Assembly (NCBI GenBank): GCA_910577845.1
Contig: CAJTNA010000002.1
Coordinates: 108,382-145,189 of the forward strand
From: an uncultured Christensenella sp.
GTDB lineage: Bacteria; Bacillota; Clostridia; Christensenellales; UBA3700
Reading direction: 5' to 3'
DNA: 36,808 bases
Shown: positions 14,212-22,910 of the stretch, piece after piece
How positions within the stretch are numbered: the first letter of the stretch is position 1
Layout of the letters: each line of letters begins with the position of its first letter
Notes under the pieces: generated by a model
Told to the model about the DNA's origin: nothing
What the model saw: only the letters and a program-made list of their open reading frames with translations
The model's database searches: none
Program-made: the position numbers and the translations under genes

Positions 14212-15402
14212 ATGAAAATTTTAGTTGTGAATGCGGGCAGTAGCTCACTTAAATATCAAGTAATAGATATGGCAAATGAAAGTTGTTTGTGTAGTGGCGG
14301 TGTTGATTGCATAGGTCAAAAAACTTCAACTATTGAACATAAGGTTAGCGGAAAGGGTGAACATATTGAAACACATCATTTTGATAACCATACAGAGGCT
14401 TTGAAAGTTGTTTTCGGTTTGCTTACAGATAAAGTTCACGGCGTTGTTAGCAATATTGACGAGATTAGTGCAGTAGGTCACAGAGTTTTGCATAGCGGTG
14501 AGGACTTTAATGGCTCTGTAGTTATAACTAAAGAAACTCTTGAAATTATGAAAAAGAATATTCCTTTAGGTCCATTGCATATGCCAGCTAACATTGCTTG
14601 TATTGAGTCTTGCCAAAGCTTATTGCCAAATGTACCAATGGTAGCAGTGTTTGATACAGCTTTCCATATGACAATGCCTAAATATGCTTATATGTACGCT
14701 ATTCCATACGAAGATTATGAACAATACAAAGTTCGCCGTTATGGTTTTCACGGAACATCTCATAAATATGTAACTGGTGAAGCTATTAAAATGATGGGTA
14801 CAGATAAGTGCAAAATTATCAATTGCCACTTGGGTAATGGTTCATCAATTTCAGCTGTTAAAGACGGAAAATGTCAAGATACTTCAATGGGTTTAACTCC
14901 ACTTGAGGGGCTTATGATGGGTACTCGTTCTGGTGACATTGACCCTGCTTGCCTTGAGTTTTTGATGGACAAAAAGGGTATGGATATTCACGAAATGTTA
15001 AACTATTTAAATAAAAAGAGTGGGTTCCTAGGTGTTTCAGGTATATCATCCGATGCAAGAGCAGTTGCTACGGCCGCAGAGCAAGGCAATGAAAGAGCTC
15101 AGCTTGTTCAAGAAATGACAGCTTATCGTATTAGAAAGTATATTGGTGCATATGTAGCAAGCTTACAAGGCGTTGATTGTATAGTATTTACTGGTGGTAT
15201 AGGTGAAAATGCTTTTGCTGCAAGACGTAGAGTGCTTGAAAAATTGGACTGGCTTGGTGTTAAAATCGATTGGGAGAAAAATGCTAATTTGCCAAGAAAA
15301 CAAAATGTTGAAATTTCAACACCAGACTCAAAAGTTAGGGTATTTGTAATTCCTACTAATGAGGAATTGGTTATTGCAAGAGAAACTAAAGATTTAATTT
15401 GA
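14212..15402 (+). CDS. ackA: Acetate kinase
   Basis: Converts acetyl phosphate and ADP to acetate and ATP, the substrate-level phosphorylation step after Pta. 396 residues, full length. The ASKHA-fold motifs are intact: MKILVVNAGSSSLKYQVID at the N-terminus, RRYGFHGTSHKYV, INCHLGNGSSISAV, TRSGDIDP and VFTGGIGENA. A weak AGAGGTG precedes the ATG. With pta it forms the acetate branch of fermentation. Confidence 0.97.
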   Translation: MKILVVNAGSSSLKYQVIDMANESCLCSGGVDCIGQKTSTIEHKVSGKGEHIETHHFDNHTEALKVVFGLLTDKVHGVVSNIDEISAVGHRVLHSGEDFNGSVVITKETLEIMKKNIPLGPLHMPANIACIESCQSLLPNVPMVAVFDTAFHMTMPKYAYMYAIPYEDYEQYKVRRYGFHGTSHKYVTGEAIKMMGTDKCKIINCHLGNGSSISAVKDGKCQDTSMGLTPLEGLMMGTRSGDIDPACLEFLMDKKGMDIHEMLNYLNKKSGFLGVSGISSDARAVATAAEQGNERAQLVQEMTAYRIRKYIGAYVASLQGVDCIVFTGGIGENAFAARRRVLEKLDWLGVKIDWEKNANLPRKQNVEISTPDSKVRVFVIPTNEELVIARETKDLI

Positions 15403-15694
15403 TTAAAAGAGCGTTATTATAGTAGGCGTTTGTAAGAGTAAAACTTTTTTCAGAAAAATTGCATATCCAAGCTATTAATGTTTTGGTGGTTAATGTGTCG
15501 TGTGTAGCACCTATGGCAATATATAGCATTTTTATTGCAAGTATGCACAAGATTGCTTAAAAATTTTTACTTATATTGTTATTAATTTTTAAAATTATTC
15601 AAATGTGTAGTTTTATAAAATTAGTATAAACATAAAGTTTTTAGTTAAAATCAAGTTAAAAATAGCTTTTTTGTATAAAAATGTGTTATTTTAA
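15403..15694. other. Intergenic region after ackA
   Basis: No ORF with a ribosome site, no clear hairpin terminator and no RNA gene could be seen. It is less AT-rich in its first half (to about 15550) than most spacers here, so a small decayed gene is conceivable. Confidence 0.4.
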
Positions 15695-15723
15695 TTGACA
15701 AAAAGATAATATTAATATATAAT
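15695..15723 (+). promoter_or_regulatory. Consensus promoter of yceD-rpmF
   Basis: TTGACA (15695-15700), 17 bases, TATAAT (15718-15723): an exact consensus sigma-A promoter, the strongest in the window. The leader to the ATG at 15748 is only about 18 bases. Confidence 0.85.
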
Positions 15724-15747
15724 TTGATAAGTTGAGGAGGGTAAACT

Positions 15748-16251
15748 ATGTCTATAAATATTGCAAAAGCAAATCAAGGCGAGTTTTATCCTTTTAAATT
15801 GACTATAAAAGCAAACAATGATATTTTGTCTGGCTTGCTTGCCAAATTTGATAGTGATATTGAGGTTGAAGGTACTTTTGTTGTGGATAATGACAATGTT
15901 TATATAGATAGTAACCTTGAATATTCTATAATCTTTCAATGTGACAGGTGTTTAGTAGATGTAAAAAAGGACTTTTCTGTTCGTTGTATGGCAAGTTTTT
16001 ATATGTTGGGTGAGGAAGCTATTGAGGGTTATTATTCATACACAAACAATCTTGTGGATATGACTTTGCCGGTACAGCAAGAAATCGTTCTTAATTTGCC
16101 CACAAGAGTGTTATGCAATCAAGATTGTAAAGGCTTATGCCCTGTTTGCGGAATAAATTTGAATGAGGGTAGTTGTGATTGCAACAAATCTCAAAATGTT
16201 GAAAATAATACATCTAACAATCCGTTTAGTGTGTTAAAAAATTTAAAATAA
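15748..16251 (+). CDS. yceD: YceD family protein (DUF177)
   Basis: 167 residues. The family is defined by its position before rpmF and by FQCDRCL in the middle and a C-terminal cysteine cluster, here LCNQDCKGLCPVCGINLNEG plus CDC, which probably binds zinc. YceD proteins are linked to 23S rRNA/ribosome assembly. SD GAGGAGGG lies before the ATG; rpmF follows after 21 bases, so the genes are co-transcribed. Confidence 0.9.
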   Translation: MSINIAKANQGEFYPFKLTIKANNDILSGLLAKFDSDIEVEGTFVVDNDNVYIDSNLEYSIIFQCDRCLVDVKKDFSVRCMASFYMLGEEAIEGYYSYTNNLVDMTLPVQQEIVLNLPTRVLCNQDCKGLCPVCGINLNEGSCDCNKSQNVENNTSNNPFSVLKNLK

Positions 16252-16272
16252 ATCTACGGGAGGTGCAAGGAA

Positions 16273-16464
16273 ATGGCAGTTCAAAAGAATAAAACATCTA
16301 AACAAAGAAAACATACAAGAGCCGCTAATTGGAAAATCAGTGCTCCAAATCTATCAGAATGCCCAAATTGTGGTGAGCTAAGAGTTAGCCACAAGGTTTG
16401 TCCAAATTGTGGTGCATATGATGGTAAAACTGTAGTAGATATGAGCGAAAAGAAAGCTAACTAA
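16273..16464 (+). CDS. rpmF: Ribosomal protein L32
   Basis: 63 residues. The N-terminus MAVQKNKTSKQRKHTRAANW is diagnostic for bacterial L32, followed by a zinc ribbon CPNCGELRVSHKVCPNCG (two CxxC pairs), so this is the zinc-binding form. Strong GGGAGG site. Ends at the terminator 16477-16507. Confidence 0.97.
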   Translation: MAVQKNKTSKQRKHTRAANWKISAPNLSECPNCGELRVSHKVCPNCGAYDGKTVVDMSEKKAN

Positions 16465-16476
16465 TTTCAATTAATT

Positions 16477-16507
16477 AAAAGAGTTCCTAAAATTAGGAAC
16501 TCTTTTT
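16477..16507 (+). terminator. Intrinsic terminator of yceD-rpmF
   Basis: AAAAGAGTTCCTA pairs with TAGGAACTCTTTT around a four-base loop, running into TTTT. Confidence 0.92.
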
Positions 16508-16820
16508 CTTTGCTTATAATAAATTTTTATTAATATTGAATTGTCCTTTTAAACATTTAATAAATTAATGCGTTATGTAGTTAAATAAGCATTTTAAACT
16601 ATTTAATAAATGCAATAAGGTTGATTAACTATAAAACTTATAATATATTAAAAAGCAATGGAGAATTTAATTTTTATTATTACAAATAGTTTTTAATTAA
16701 TATTGCATTAAATTTAAGTAAATAATTATAGAAAGTGTAGTTTGCTCCAAACTAAAGATTTTAAGCAATGCTTTTTTATAAAAAGTTGAATCTCTTGACA
16801 CAACCCCAAAATATTAAATA
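16508..16820. other. Intergenic region before the interrupted lipoprotein gene
   Basis: Very AT-rich; no ORF, RNA gene or convincing hairpin seen. Confidence 0.4.
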
Positions 16821-16849
16821 TTGAAATTTATTGTTGGTTATGATATAAT
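16821..16849 (+). promoter_or_regulatory. Promoter of the interrupted lipoprotein gene
   Basis: TTGAAA (16821-16826), 17 bases, TATAAT (16844-16849) with TG one base before the -10 box. The promoter looks intact although the gene it serves is interrupted. Downstream, GAAATACC (16879-16886) can pair with GGTATTTTC (16907-16915) in the leader. Confidence 0.6.
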
Positions 16850-16933
16850 AATATTACTATACATATTGTTAAAATTGAGAAATACCCAATTAAAATTTGT
16901 TAAAGTGGTATTTTCTTGTACTTTAGAGGTATC

Positions 16934-18436
16934 ATGAGATTGAAATCAAAAATATTTTGTGTGGTTATGGTAGTTGCATTGTTAATTATCAGCTTGGTTG
17001 GTTGTAATTATGAGAGTGTTATTACTTTAACCGATTTGAATCTTGAATACACACCAGACGGCAGTATCACACATTTAACTGGTGATAAGAGTGAAGAACT
17101 TTTAAATAATATTGACAAAGGATTTAGGCTAGAAACTTATTATACTTTAGGTAGTGGTAGAGCTTGGCCTATTGATGAGGATAGTGATGGCTTTCAAATG
17201 CTTGATGAGGAAATTGAGTTTTATAAGGGAGATAAAGCGGTTGAAATTCAAGTATATATTTATTTGACTGAATATAGTAAAAAGCCATTGGATGATTTGG
17301 CACTTAATCAAATGAAAGAATATTTTGAGTGCATTCGCAATAAAATTATGAGTATGCTTTTAAGGTTTGCATATGATTACGAACAACCTAGTACTTTGTC
17401 GACTAGCGAAGATATAATGTTAAAACATATTGAGCAAATCAAGCGTTTTAATATCGCAAATGAGAGCTTAATAAAAGATGCAGTTACTGCCTATCAGTTT
17501 GGAATGATTGGTGCTTGGGGTGAGTGGAGTAGCTCCAATGTCAAATATGATCAAAAAAAGATTTTAAATGCTTTGATAGACGCATTCCCAGAGGGTACAT
17601 AATTCCAAGGCAGATATATGCGTGTAGTAAATCAAACGGATAAAAACAGCCGTTCAGAGTATGTGGGCTATCATAATGATTTTTTGGTTGGTAAGCCTCA
17701 CCTTTGGAATACTGCTGGTAATAAGTATCAAAGTAAAGATTACAAGAAGTTTTTTAACAATGCACCATATCGCTTGAATGATGGTGAAATGCCTTGGGGT
17801 GGATATACGGACGAACCAGATGAAAAGGTTGACGGAATAAATTTTTTAAAACAAATGCGAGAGCATAGTATGGGAACACTTAGCATTAAACACAATTACA
17901 AATAACCAAGAAAAGGTAAAGACGATGTCATAAGAAACGAACATAATATTGCAAGGTGGAAAAAAGAGTACGTTACACCTCAAATATTGACGGATAATAT
18001 GTTGCCTTATTATGACGCTTGGTTTAAGAACTCAAAAGGTGAAGTTATACAAAGGTCAGTTTATGAGTACTTAAGAGATTATTTAGGATATGTTTTAATG
18101 CTTGATAATTTGCAAATTAAAAATGTTGGGGATAATACAAAAATAACTTTCGTAGTAACAAATTATGGTTTAGGAACGCCACTTACAATCAGGAATATGG
18201 AAGTTGTAGTTGGTGATAAAGTTGATGGAAATATTGATTATAAAAATGTTAAAAGCTATTATGTGCAAAGCTATGATTGCAAAACATTGATTACTTATAG
18301 TGGACAAAAAATAACTTTGACACTTAAAGGTGATTTTACTAATAAGGCTATAGGTGTTAAATTAAGTCGTGGTAATTGCCCAATAAAAACTGCAAATGAT
18401 ACTAAGTTTTCAAATGGTGTAAATTGGATTTGTTAA
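16934..18436 (+). pseudogene. DUF4874/DUF4832-like lipoprotein gene with two in-frame TAA codons
   Basis: One continuous frame of about 500 codons is interrupted only by TAA at 17600-17602 and TAA at 17903-17905; there is no frameshift, and the protein sequence continues sensibly across both (…DAFPEGT * FQGRYMRVVN… and …IKHNYK * PRKGKDDVIRN…). The start is ATG 16934 after AGAGG, followed by a lipoprotein signal with lipobox LVGC. The first part (FRLETYYTL, then MLLRFAYDY, then QFGMIGAWGEWSSS) resembles DUF4874, a TIM-barrel-like domain seen with glycoside-related proteins; the last part (about 18000-18430), ending in a beta-rich domain, fits DUF4832. A secreted carbohydrate-related role is inference. 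Nonsense mutation in a recently intact gene is most likely; readthrough or consensus error cannot be excluded. Confidence 0.7.
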
Positions 18437-18487
18437 TAAATATTTTGGTTAAAATCATTCGAAAATCGGTATTAAATTAAAAAAAAT

Positions 18488-18527
18488 AAATTCGACTGAA
18501 TTATCGGTCGGATTTTTCTTTTTTTTC
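18488..18527 (+). terminator. Intrinsic terminator after the interrupted gene
   Basis: AAATTCGACTG (18488-18498) pairs with CGGTCGGATTT (18505-18515), with two U-G wobbles that only work in the plus-strand RNA, followed by a long T-tract. Confidence 0.9.
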
Positions 18528-18611
18528 TAATAATAAATAAATAAAAATTTATTAATGTTTGTTTGTATAATTGCCAAAGAATTGCAAAAATTAAATGTAC
18601 GGGGGTAGATT

Positions 18612-19313
18612 ATGCAATTTGGTATTGAACCCATTTATTGGGTATTAATTAATTCAGTAGTTTCATTTGCGTTTTTGTTTATTATCGCAAAAATTTTAGG
18701 TAAAAAGCAAATCGCACAATTAGAGTTTATAGATTATGCAATTGGTATCTCATTGGGTTCAATTGCTGCGGAAATGGCAACTAATTCCGAAGTTCCTTTT
18801 TATCACTTTTTGATAGCAATGGCTATATTTATGCTGTTTGCTTTGTTAATAGATACTGTGGGTAGAAAGTCAACATTTTTCAAAAGACTAATGAAAGGTA
18901 AACCAGTAACTGTTATTTATGACGGAAAAATTGAGTATAAACAATTAAAAAAGAGCAAGATTGATGTTAATGACCTTTTGTCAATGCTTAGAGAAAAGAA
19001 TTATTTTGATATTGAAGATGTAGCTTATGCAATTTTTGAAACAAGTGGTAAACTTTCAGTTATGCCAAAAGGTAATCAAAGACCGCTTGTCGCAGAGGAT
19101 ATGGGTGCGGATAAAGTTAAACAAGCTGAGCTTAGCAATATACTTGTAGTTGATGGTGCGGTATCATATTCTGGCTTGAATGAGGCAAATAAAAGTATGC
19201 AATGGTTGCTTGATAAATTGCAATTTGAGGATAAAAAACAATTGGAAAATGTAATTCTTGCAACTTATGATAGCGAAAATGATAGTTTAAGTGTTCATAC
19301 AAAGGATAATTAA
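18612..19313 (+). CDS. YetF/DUF421 family membrane protein
   Basis: 233 residues. Three N-terminal membrane helices (about 8-30, 40-60, 63-84) include the family motif KILGKKQIAQLEFIDYAIGISLGSIAAEM. The soluble C-terminal part has VIYDGKIEYKQLKKSKIDVNDLLSMLREKNYFDIEDV and AIFETSGKLSVMPK, the YetF alpha/beta domain repeated in a shorter second copy (NILVVDGAVSYSGLNEANKS). The biochemical function of the family is not established; Bacillus relatives are linked to spore or membrane physiology. Single gene between two terminators; start ATG after GGGGG. Confidence 0.85.
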   Translation: MQFGIEPIYWVLINSVVSFAFLFIIAKILGKKQIAQLEFIDYAIGISLGSIAAEMATNSEVPFYHFLIAMAIFMLFALLIDTVGRKSTFFKRLMKGKPVTVIYDGKIEYKQLKKSKIDVNDLLSMLREKNYFDIEDVAYAIFETSGKLSVMPKGNQRPLVAEDMGADKVKQAELSNILVVDGAVSYSGLNEANKSMQWLLDKLQFEDKKQLENVILATYDSENDSLSVHTKDN

Positions 19314-19343
19314 TTAAAAAATAAACTTGATTTAATAGAAAAG

Positions 19344-19374
19344 ATGCTCAAAGGTATAAGTTTGGGCATTTTTT
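19344..19374 (+). terminator. Intrinsic terminator of the yetF-like gene
   Basis: ATGCTCAAA (19344-19352) pairs with TTTGGGCAT (19361-19369; one U-G wobble) and is followed by T5. Confidence 0.85.
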
Positions 19375-19426
19375 ATATGATTTTTAAAATAATATTATAT
19401 ATATTATAAAAATTTTAATTAAATAA

Positions 19427-19455
19427 TTGAAAAATTATTTTATTTATGTTAAAAT
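19427..19455 (+). promoter_or_regulatory. Promoter of the plsX operon
   Basis: TTGAAA (19427-19432), 17 bases, TAAAAT (19450-19455), with TG one base upstream of the -10 box. Confidence 0.6.
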
Positions 19456-19495
19456 AATTGTGTATTTAACAATACAGCCTTAAAAAGGAGAGTAT

Positions 19496-20518
19496 ATGAA
19501 AATAATTTTAGATGGACAAGGGGGCGATTACTGCCCAGAGCAAGCAGTACTTGGTGCAATTACTGCTGTGACTAAACATAGTGAATTGGAAATTTTGATT
19601 TGCGGAAACAAAGAGGAAATTCAACCTATTCTTGAAGCAAATTATAAAGGTGATAAAATACAAATTGAACATTGTAGTGAGGTTATTACTAATGACGATA
19701 TTCCTACAATTGCTGTAAGACAAAAAAAGGATTCGTCTATGGTAAAGGCAATTCGTATGGCAAAGGAGGACCCTAGCTATGCGGGCGTTGTTAGTGCAGG
19801 TAATACTGGTGCATTACTTACAGCATCATTGTTTATCGCAAAGAGAATAAAGGGGATTAGCAGACCTTGCTTAGCTCCAAGCCTACCAACCATTAATCCA
19901 GATAAATGTTTTGTACTTGTTGATTGTGGTGCAAATGCAGATTGTAAACCAAACAACTTGCAACATTTTGCAGTTATGGGTAGTTGCTATGTTGAGTCAC
20001 TTTATGGCATACAAAATCCAGTTGTTGCTATATTAAGCAACGGACAAGAAAAAGGCAAAGGAAATGAACTTGTAAAGGAAACATATCCTATTTTAGAAAA
20101 TACAAAATCAATAAATTTTGTTGGCAATGTTGAGGCAAGGGATATTTTATCTAGTGATTATGATGTTGTAGTTTGCGATGGTTTTAGTGGCAACATTGCT
20201 TTGAAAACTATTGAAGGTACTGCACTAGTTGTTATGAAAATGATTAAGCAATCTATTAAAGCTGGTGGATTGTTAACTAAGCTTGGGGGGTTGTTGATTA
20301 AACCAACTTTGAAAAAATTAAAAACTACAATGGATGTTAATGAACAAGCGGGCGGTACTGTTTTAGGCGTTGATGGAATTATTGTAAAAGCACACGGCTC
20401 TTCAAAAGCAGCAAGTATTTGTCGTTGCATTGAGCAAGCTATGTTACTTGCAAAAAATAATATAGTGCAAAAAATTAAGGATAATATGGTTGATTTAGGT
20501 GACTGCGATGAAAATTGA
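19496..20518 (+). CDS. plsX: Phosphate acyltransferase PlsX
   Basis: Makes acyl phosphate from acyl-ACP for the PlsX-PlsY route of phospholipid synthesis. 340 residues, full length. Motifs: VVSAGNTGALLTASLF (about 99-114), RPCLAPSLPT, VLVDCGANADCKPNNLQHFAVMG, FVGNVEARDIL, VVVCDGFSGNIALKTIEG and the C-terminal VLGVDGIIVKAHGSSK. The N-terminal motif, usually D-A-M-G-G-D, reads DGQGGD. AAGGAG precedes the ATG. The gene overlaps rnc by 11 bases; acpP, often found between plsX and rnc, is absent. Confidence 0.95.
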   Translation: MKIILDGQGGDYCPEQAVLGAITAVTKHSELEILICGNKEEIQPILEANYKGDKIQIEHCSEVITNDDIPTIAVRQKKDSSMVKAIRMAKEDPSYAGVVSAGNTGALLTASLFIAKRIKGISRPCLAPSLPTINPDKCFVLVDCGANADCKPNNLQHFAVMGSCYVESLYGIQNPVVAILSNGQEKGKGNELVKETYPILENTKSINFVGNVEARDILSSDYDVVVCDGFSGNIALKTIEGTALVVMKMIKQSIKAGGLLTKLGGLLIKPTLKKLKTTMDVNEQAGGTVLGVDGIIVKAHGSSKAASICRCIEQAMLLAKNNIVQKIKDNMVDLGDCDEN

Positions 20519-21236
20519 TTTAAACAATTTAGTAGCCAATGAAAAGAAAAGTGTTAAAGCGATTGAAAAAATAATCGGTTACACTTTTAATGATAAAAGC
20601 ATTTTGCAAAAAGCAATTACACACGCTAGTTATAACAAGGCATTAAACAGAGAGGATGATGGCTATCAAAGGATGGAGTATTTAGGTGATTCCATACTTG
20701 ACTTTGTTGTAGCAGACGAACTTTATAGGAATTATCCGCAGTTTGATGAGGGACAATTAAGTAAATTTAGAGCGAATATTGTAAGTCGTGAACCACTTGC
20801 AAAGATTGTTGATTCAAGCAAAATTGTGGACTATGTTTTATTTGACGGCACTGGCTTAAGTAAAAAAATAAAAAGCGATTTTTTTGAGTCAATAGTTGCA
20901 GCAATTTATTTGGATAGCAATGGCTTTAAAGCAACTAAGCAATTTATTTTAAAATATTTAAAGCCATATATTACTGCTGAAGTTAAAAGCGATAATTATG
21001 ATTATAAAACAATGCTGTATGAATATTGCAGTGCAAGGAAATGGCAGATTCGTTTTGAGGAAAAAGGTGTTGAGGGACCTGCACACGATTTAACTTTTAA
21101 TATGGAATTGTTTGTTAACGACAAGCATATTTGCGAGGCAAGTGGCAAGAAAAAGCAAGATGCAGAAAAGGCTTGCAGTAAAATTGCGTTATTGCAATTT
21201 GGAGAGATTAAGAATAATGAAGTACAAGGAAATTAG
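20508..21236 (+). CDS. rnc: Ribonuclease III
   Basis: Double-strand-specific endoribonuclease for rRNA and mRNA processing. From ATG 20508 the product is 242 residues. The nuclease domain carries RMEYLGDSILDFVVADEL with catalytic Glu57 and Asp61, and SDFFESIVAAIYLD with Asp124 and Glu127, at the spacing of characterised enzymes. The double-stranded RNA-binding domain is C-terminal (NYDYKTMLYEYCSAR..., EASGKKKQDAEKACSKIAL). An upstream in-frame GTG (20499) exists, but the ATG gives the usual start. It overlaps plsX by 11 bases and prmA by 20, so translation is probably coupled. Confidence 0.95.
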   Translation: MKIDLNNLVANEKKSVKAIEKIIGYTFNDKSILQKAITHASYNKALNREDDGYQRMEYLGDSILDFVVADELYRNYPQFDEGQLSKFRANIVSREPLAKIVDSSKIVDYVLFDGTGLSKKIKSDFFESIVAAIYLDSNGFKATKQFILKYLKPYITAEVKSDNYDYKTMLYEYCSARKWQIRFEEKGVEGPAHDLTFNMELFVNDKHICEASGKKKQDAEKACSKIALLQFGEIKNNEVQGN

Positions 21237-22149
21237 TGTTGATACTACTACAGAGGGTAGTGATTTAGTCGCAATGATTTTGTATGATTGTGGCAGTGAG
21301 GGTGTCAGTATTTATGATAGCAAGGATATTTTTGACTTAATAAAAAGTGACATTATTTGGGACTATATAGAGGCAGATGTTTTAGTACAAAGTCCAATAG
21401 TAAAAGTTAAAGGTTGCTACAATGAAGAAAATTTTGATAAAATTTACCTAAATGTATTAGAAGGACTAGAAAGTTTAAAAGAAAATTCACCTTTTGAACT
21501 AGGCAGTCTTGAATTGCAAGTAAATGACTTGGATGAAACAGATTGGGTTAATGAGTGGAAAAAGTACTACAAACCTATACATATAGGCAATATTGTGATT
21601 GTACCTAAATGGATAAAATATCAACCACAACAAAATGAGGTCGTTGTATTAATGGACCCAGGTATGGCTTTTGGTACCGGAACCCACGAGAGTACAAGAC
21701 TATGCTTGCAATTATTTAGCGAACTTAATGCTACTGATAAAAAGGTGGTTGATATTGGTGCAGGTAGTGGAATTTTAGGTATTACTGCAAGTCTTTGCGG
21801 TGCTAAGCAAGTATATTTGAGTGATATTGCACCTCTTGCAGTAAAAGCTTGTGAGGAGAATGTACAACTTAATAATGTGACTAACGCCACTATTACAATG
21901 GCGGATTTAATTGAGAATGCAACAATAAAGGGAGATATTGTTTTTGCAAATATTACTGCTGATATTTTGATTTCTTTAGCAAATAATATTGGTAAAGTAT
22001 TAAATGACAATGGTTATATTATTTTGTCTGGAATTATACATAAGCGATATGACGATGTTTTAAAAGCCTACCTTGATAATGGTTTTGTATTTGATAAAAA
22101 AGTTGTTTTAGGTGAATGGTGTGGTTTAAGATTTTGTAACAAAAAGTAA
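21217..22149 (+). CDS. prmA: Ribosomal protein L11 methyltransferase
   Basis: SAM-dependent methylation of L11. From ATG 21217 the product is 310 residues, beginning MKYKEISVDTTTEGSDLV as in other PrmA proteins. The N-terminal substrate-recognition domain (DLDETDWVNEWKKYYKPIHIG) is followed by MDPGMAFGTGTHESTRLCL, the SAM-binding VVDIGAGSGILGI, and VFANITADILISL. The same frame runs back into rnc to 21112, but that part is unrelated to PrmA. The start codon lies within the last codons of rnc. Confidence 0.95.
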   Translation: MKYKEISVDTTTEGSDLVAMILYDCGSEGVSIYDSKDIFDLIKSDIIWDYIEADVLVQSPIVKVKGCYNEENFDKIYLNVLEGLESLKENSPFELGSLELQVNDLDETDWVNEWKKYYKPIHIGNIVIVPKWIKYQPQQNEVVVLMDPGMAFGTGTHESTRLCLQLFSELNATDKKVVDIGAGSGILGITASLCGAKQVYLSDIAPLAVKACEENVQLNNVTNATITMADLIENATIKGDIVFANITADILISLANNIGKVLNDNGYIILSGIIHKRYDDVLKAYLDNGFVFDKKVVLGEWCGLRFCNKK

Positions 22150-22271
22150 ATTACCCACGATTTTTGAATGGTTTTTATGTGTTTTAAGTAGTTGTGATTA
22201 TCTTTAAAATATATTATAATTAATTTGCTTAAATTTTGTTAAAAACAATTTTAATTTGTATTTAAGTTTTA

Positions 22272-22296
22272 TTGTAATAAAGCAATGTTATTACAA
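22272..22296. promoter_or_regulatory. 9-bp perfect inverted repeat, possible operator
   Basis: TTGTAATAA (22272-22280) and TTATTACAA (22288-22296) with a seven-base centre. Just downstream lie TTGTCA (22301-22306) and, after 16 bases, TGTAAT (22323-22328), a weak promoter candidate for the DUF3592-like genes. Dyad plus promoter suggests an operator; no regulator can be named. Confidence 0.35.
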
Positions 22297-22397
22297 AATA
22301 TTGTCACATTAATATTAGAGTTTGTAATAGATAAATTTAATTACAATTGTAAAAGTGAAAAAAATATAAGTTATGTTTAATTGTAAAGAGAGTGTAT

Positions 22398-22904
22398 ATG
22401 AATAGCAAATTGTTAACAAGCATTTTAAAAATGGCTTTAAGTTTTATTTTTGTACTTGGTTTGATTGCTATGGGCATTGTTTTTTCAATCAATGCAGGGG
22501 TTGGTTTTAAAGAATATGGTTTAAAAACTAAAGTTAGTTATAATGAGAGAGATGCAGTTTTTGTAGAATATAAAAATGACTATGACTTTTTAGCTGGCAA
22601 ATGTTTTATAATGGTTTTAGAGTATAAAGATAATGAGGGCAATGTCCATAAGGTGGAATGGGATAAGCCAGTTGTAAAAGAGGAATACGCAATTATGTTG
22701 ATTGGTTATACAACAAGTATTTTTGTCAGTGACGAAAATAATTTTGCAGTATCCAGTTTGAAATTTTCATATATTCCATCTTTTGTTTCAGCATTATGTG
22801 CAGGATTTGCTTTCCTTTTTGCGTATATCTTTAATTTGGCTTTAATGTCAAGTTTGGTAAAAATTAGATATTTTAAGATTTTAAATATTTTGACTGAGGG
22901 TTGA
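22398..22904 (+). CDS. Small membrane protein, DUF3592-like
   Basis: 168 residues. An N-terminal membrane helix (about 10-32) is followed by an extracellular-type beta-rich domain (VSYNERDAVFVEYKNDY..., VLEYKDNEGNVHKVEWDKP) and a C-terminal helix (about 128-152). The E-Y-K-D-x-x-G-N-x-H pattern and the two-helix layout resemble DUF3592, whose function is unknown. The ATG at 22398 is preceded by a weak AGAGAG. Seven bases separate its start region's downstream neighbour, which is a longer relative; the pair probably arose by duplication. Confidence 0.6.
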   Translation: MNSKLLTSILKMALSFIFVLGLIAMGIVFSINAGVGFKEYGLKTKVSYNERDAVFVEYKNDYDFLAGKCFIMVLEYKDNEGNVHKVEWDKPVVKEEYAIMLIGYTTSIFVSDENNFAVSSLKFSYIPSFVSALCAGFAFLFAYIFNLALMSSLVKIRYFKILNILTEG

Positions 22905-22910
22905 TGTGCT

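Noticed and set aside
17600..17905. TAA recoding as sense in this organism
   Set aside because: Many intact genes in the window end in TAA with terminators right after, so TAA is a working stop codon here.
14155..18478. 17-base identity AAAATCGGTATTAAATT at 14155-14171 and 18462-18478
   Set aside because: In a window this AT-rich one such match is about what chance gives; flanks are unrelated and no third copy was seen.
21112..21216. Upstream extension of prmA inside rnc
   Set aside because: The extra 35 residues are a shifted reading of the RNase III dsRNA-binding domain; PrmA proteins begin at the ATG chosen.
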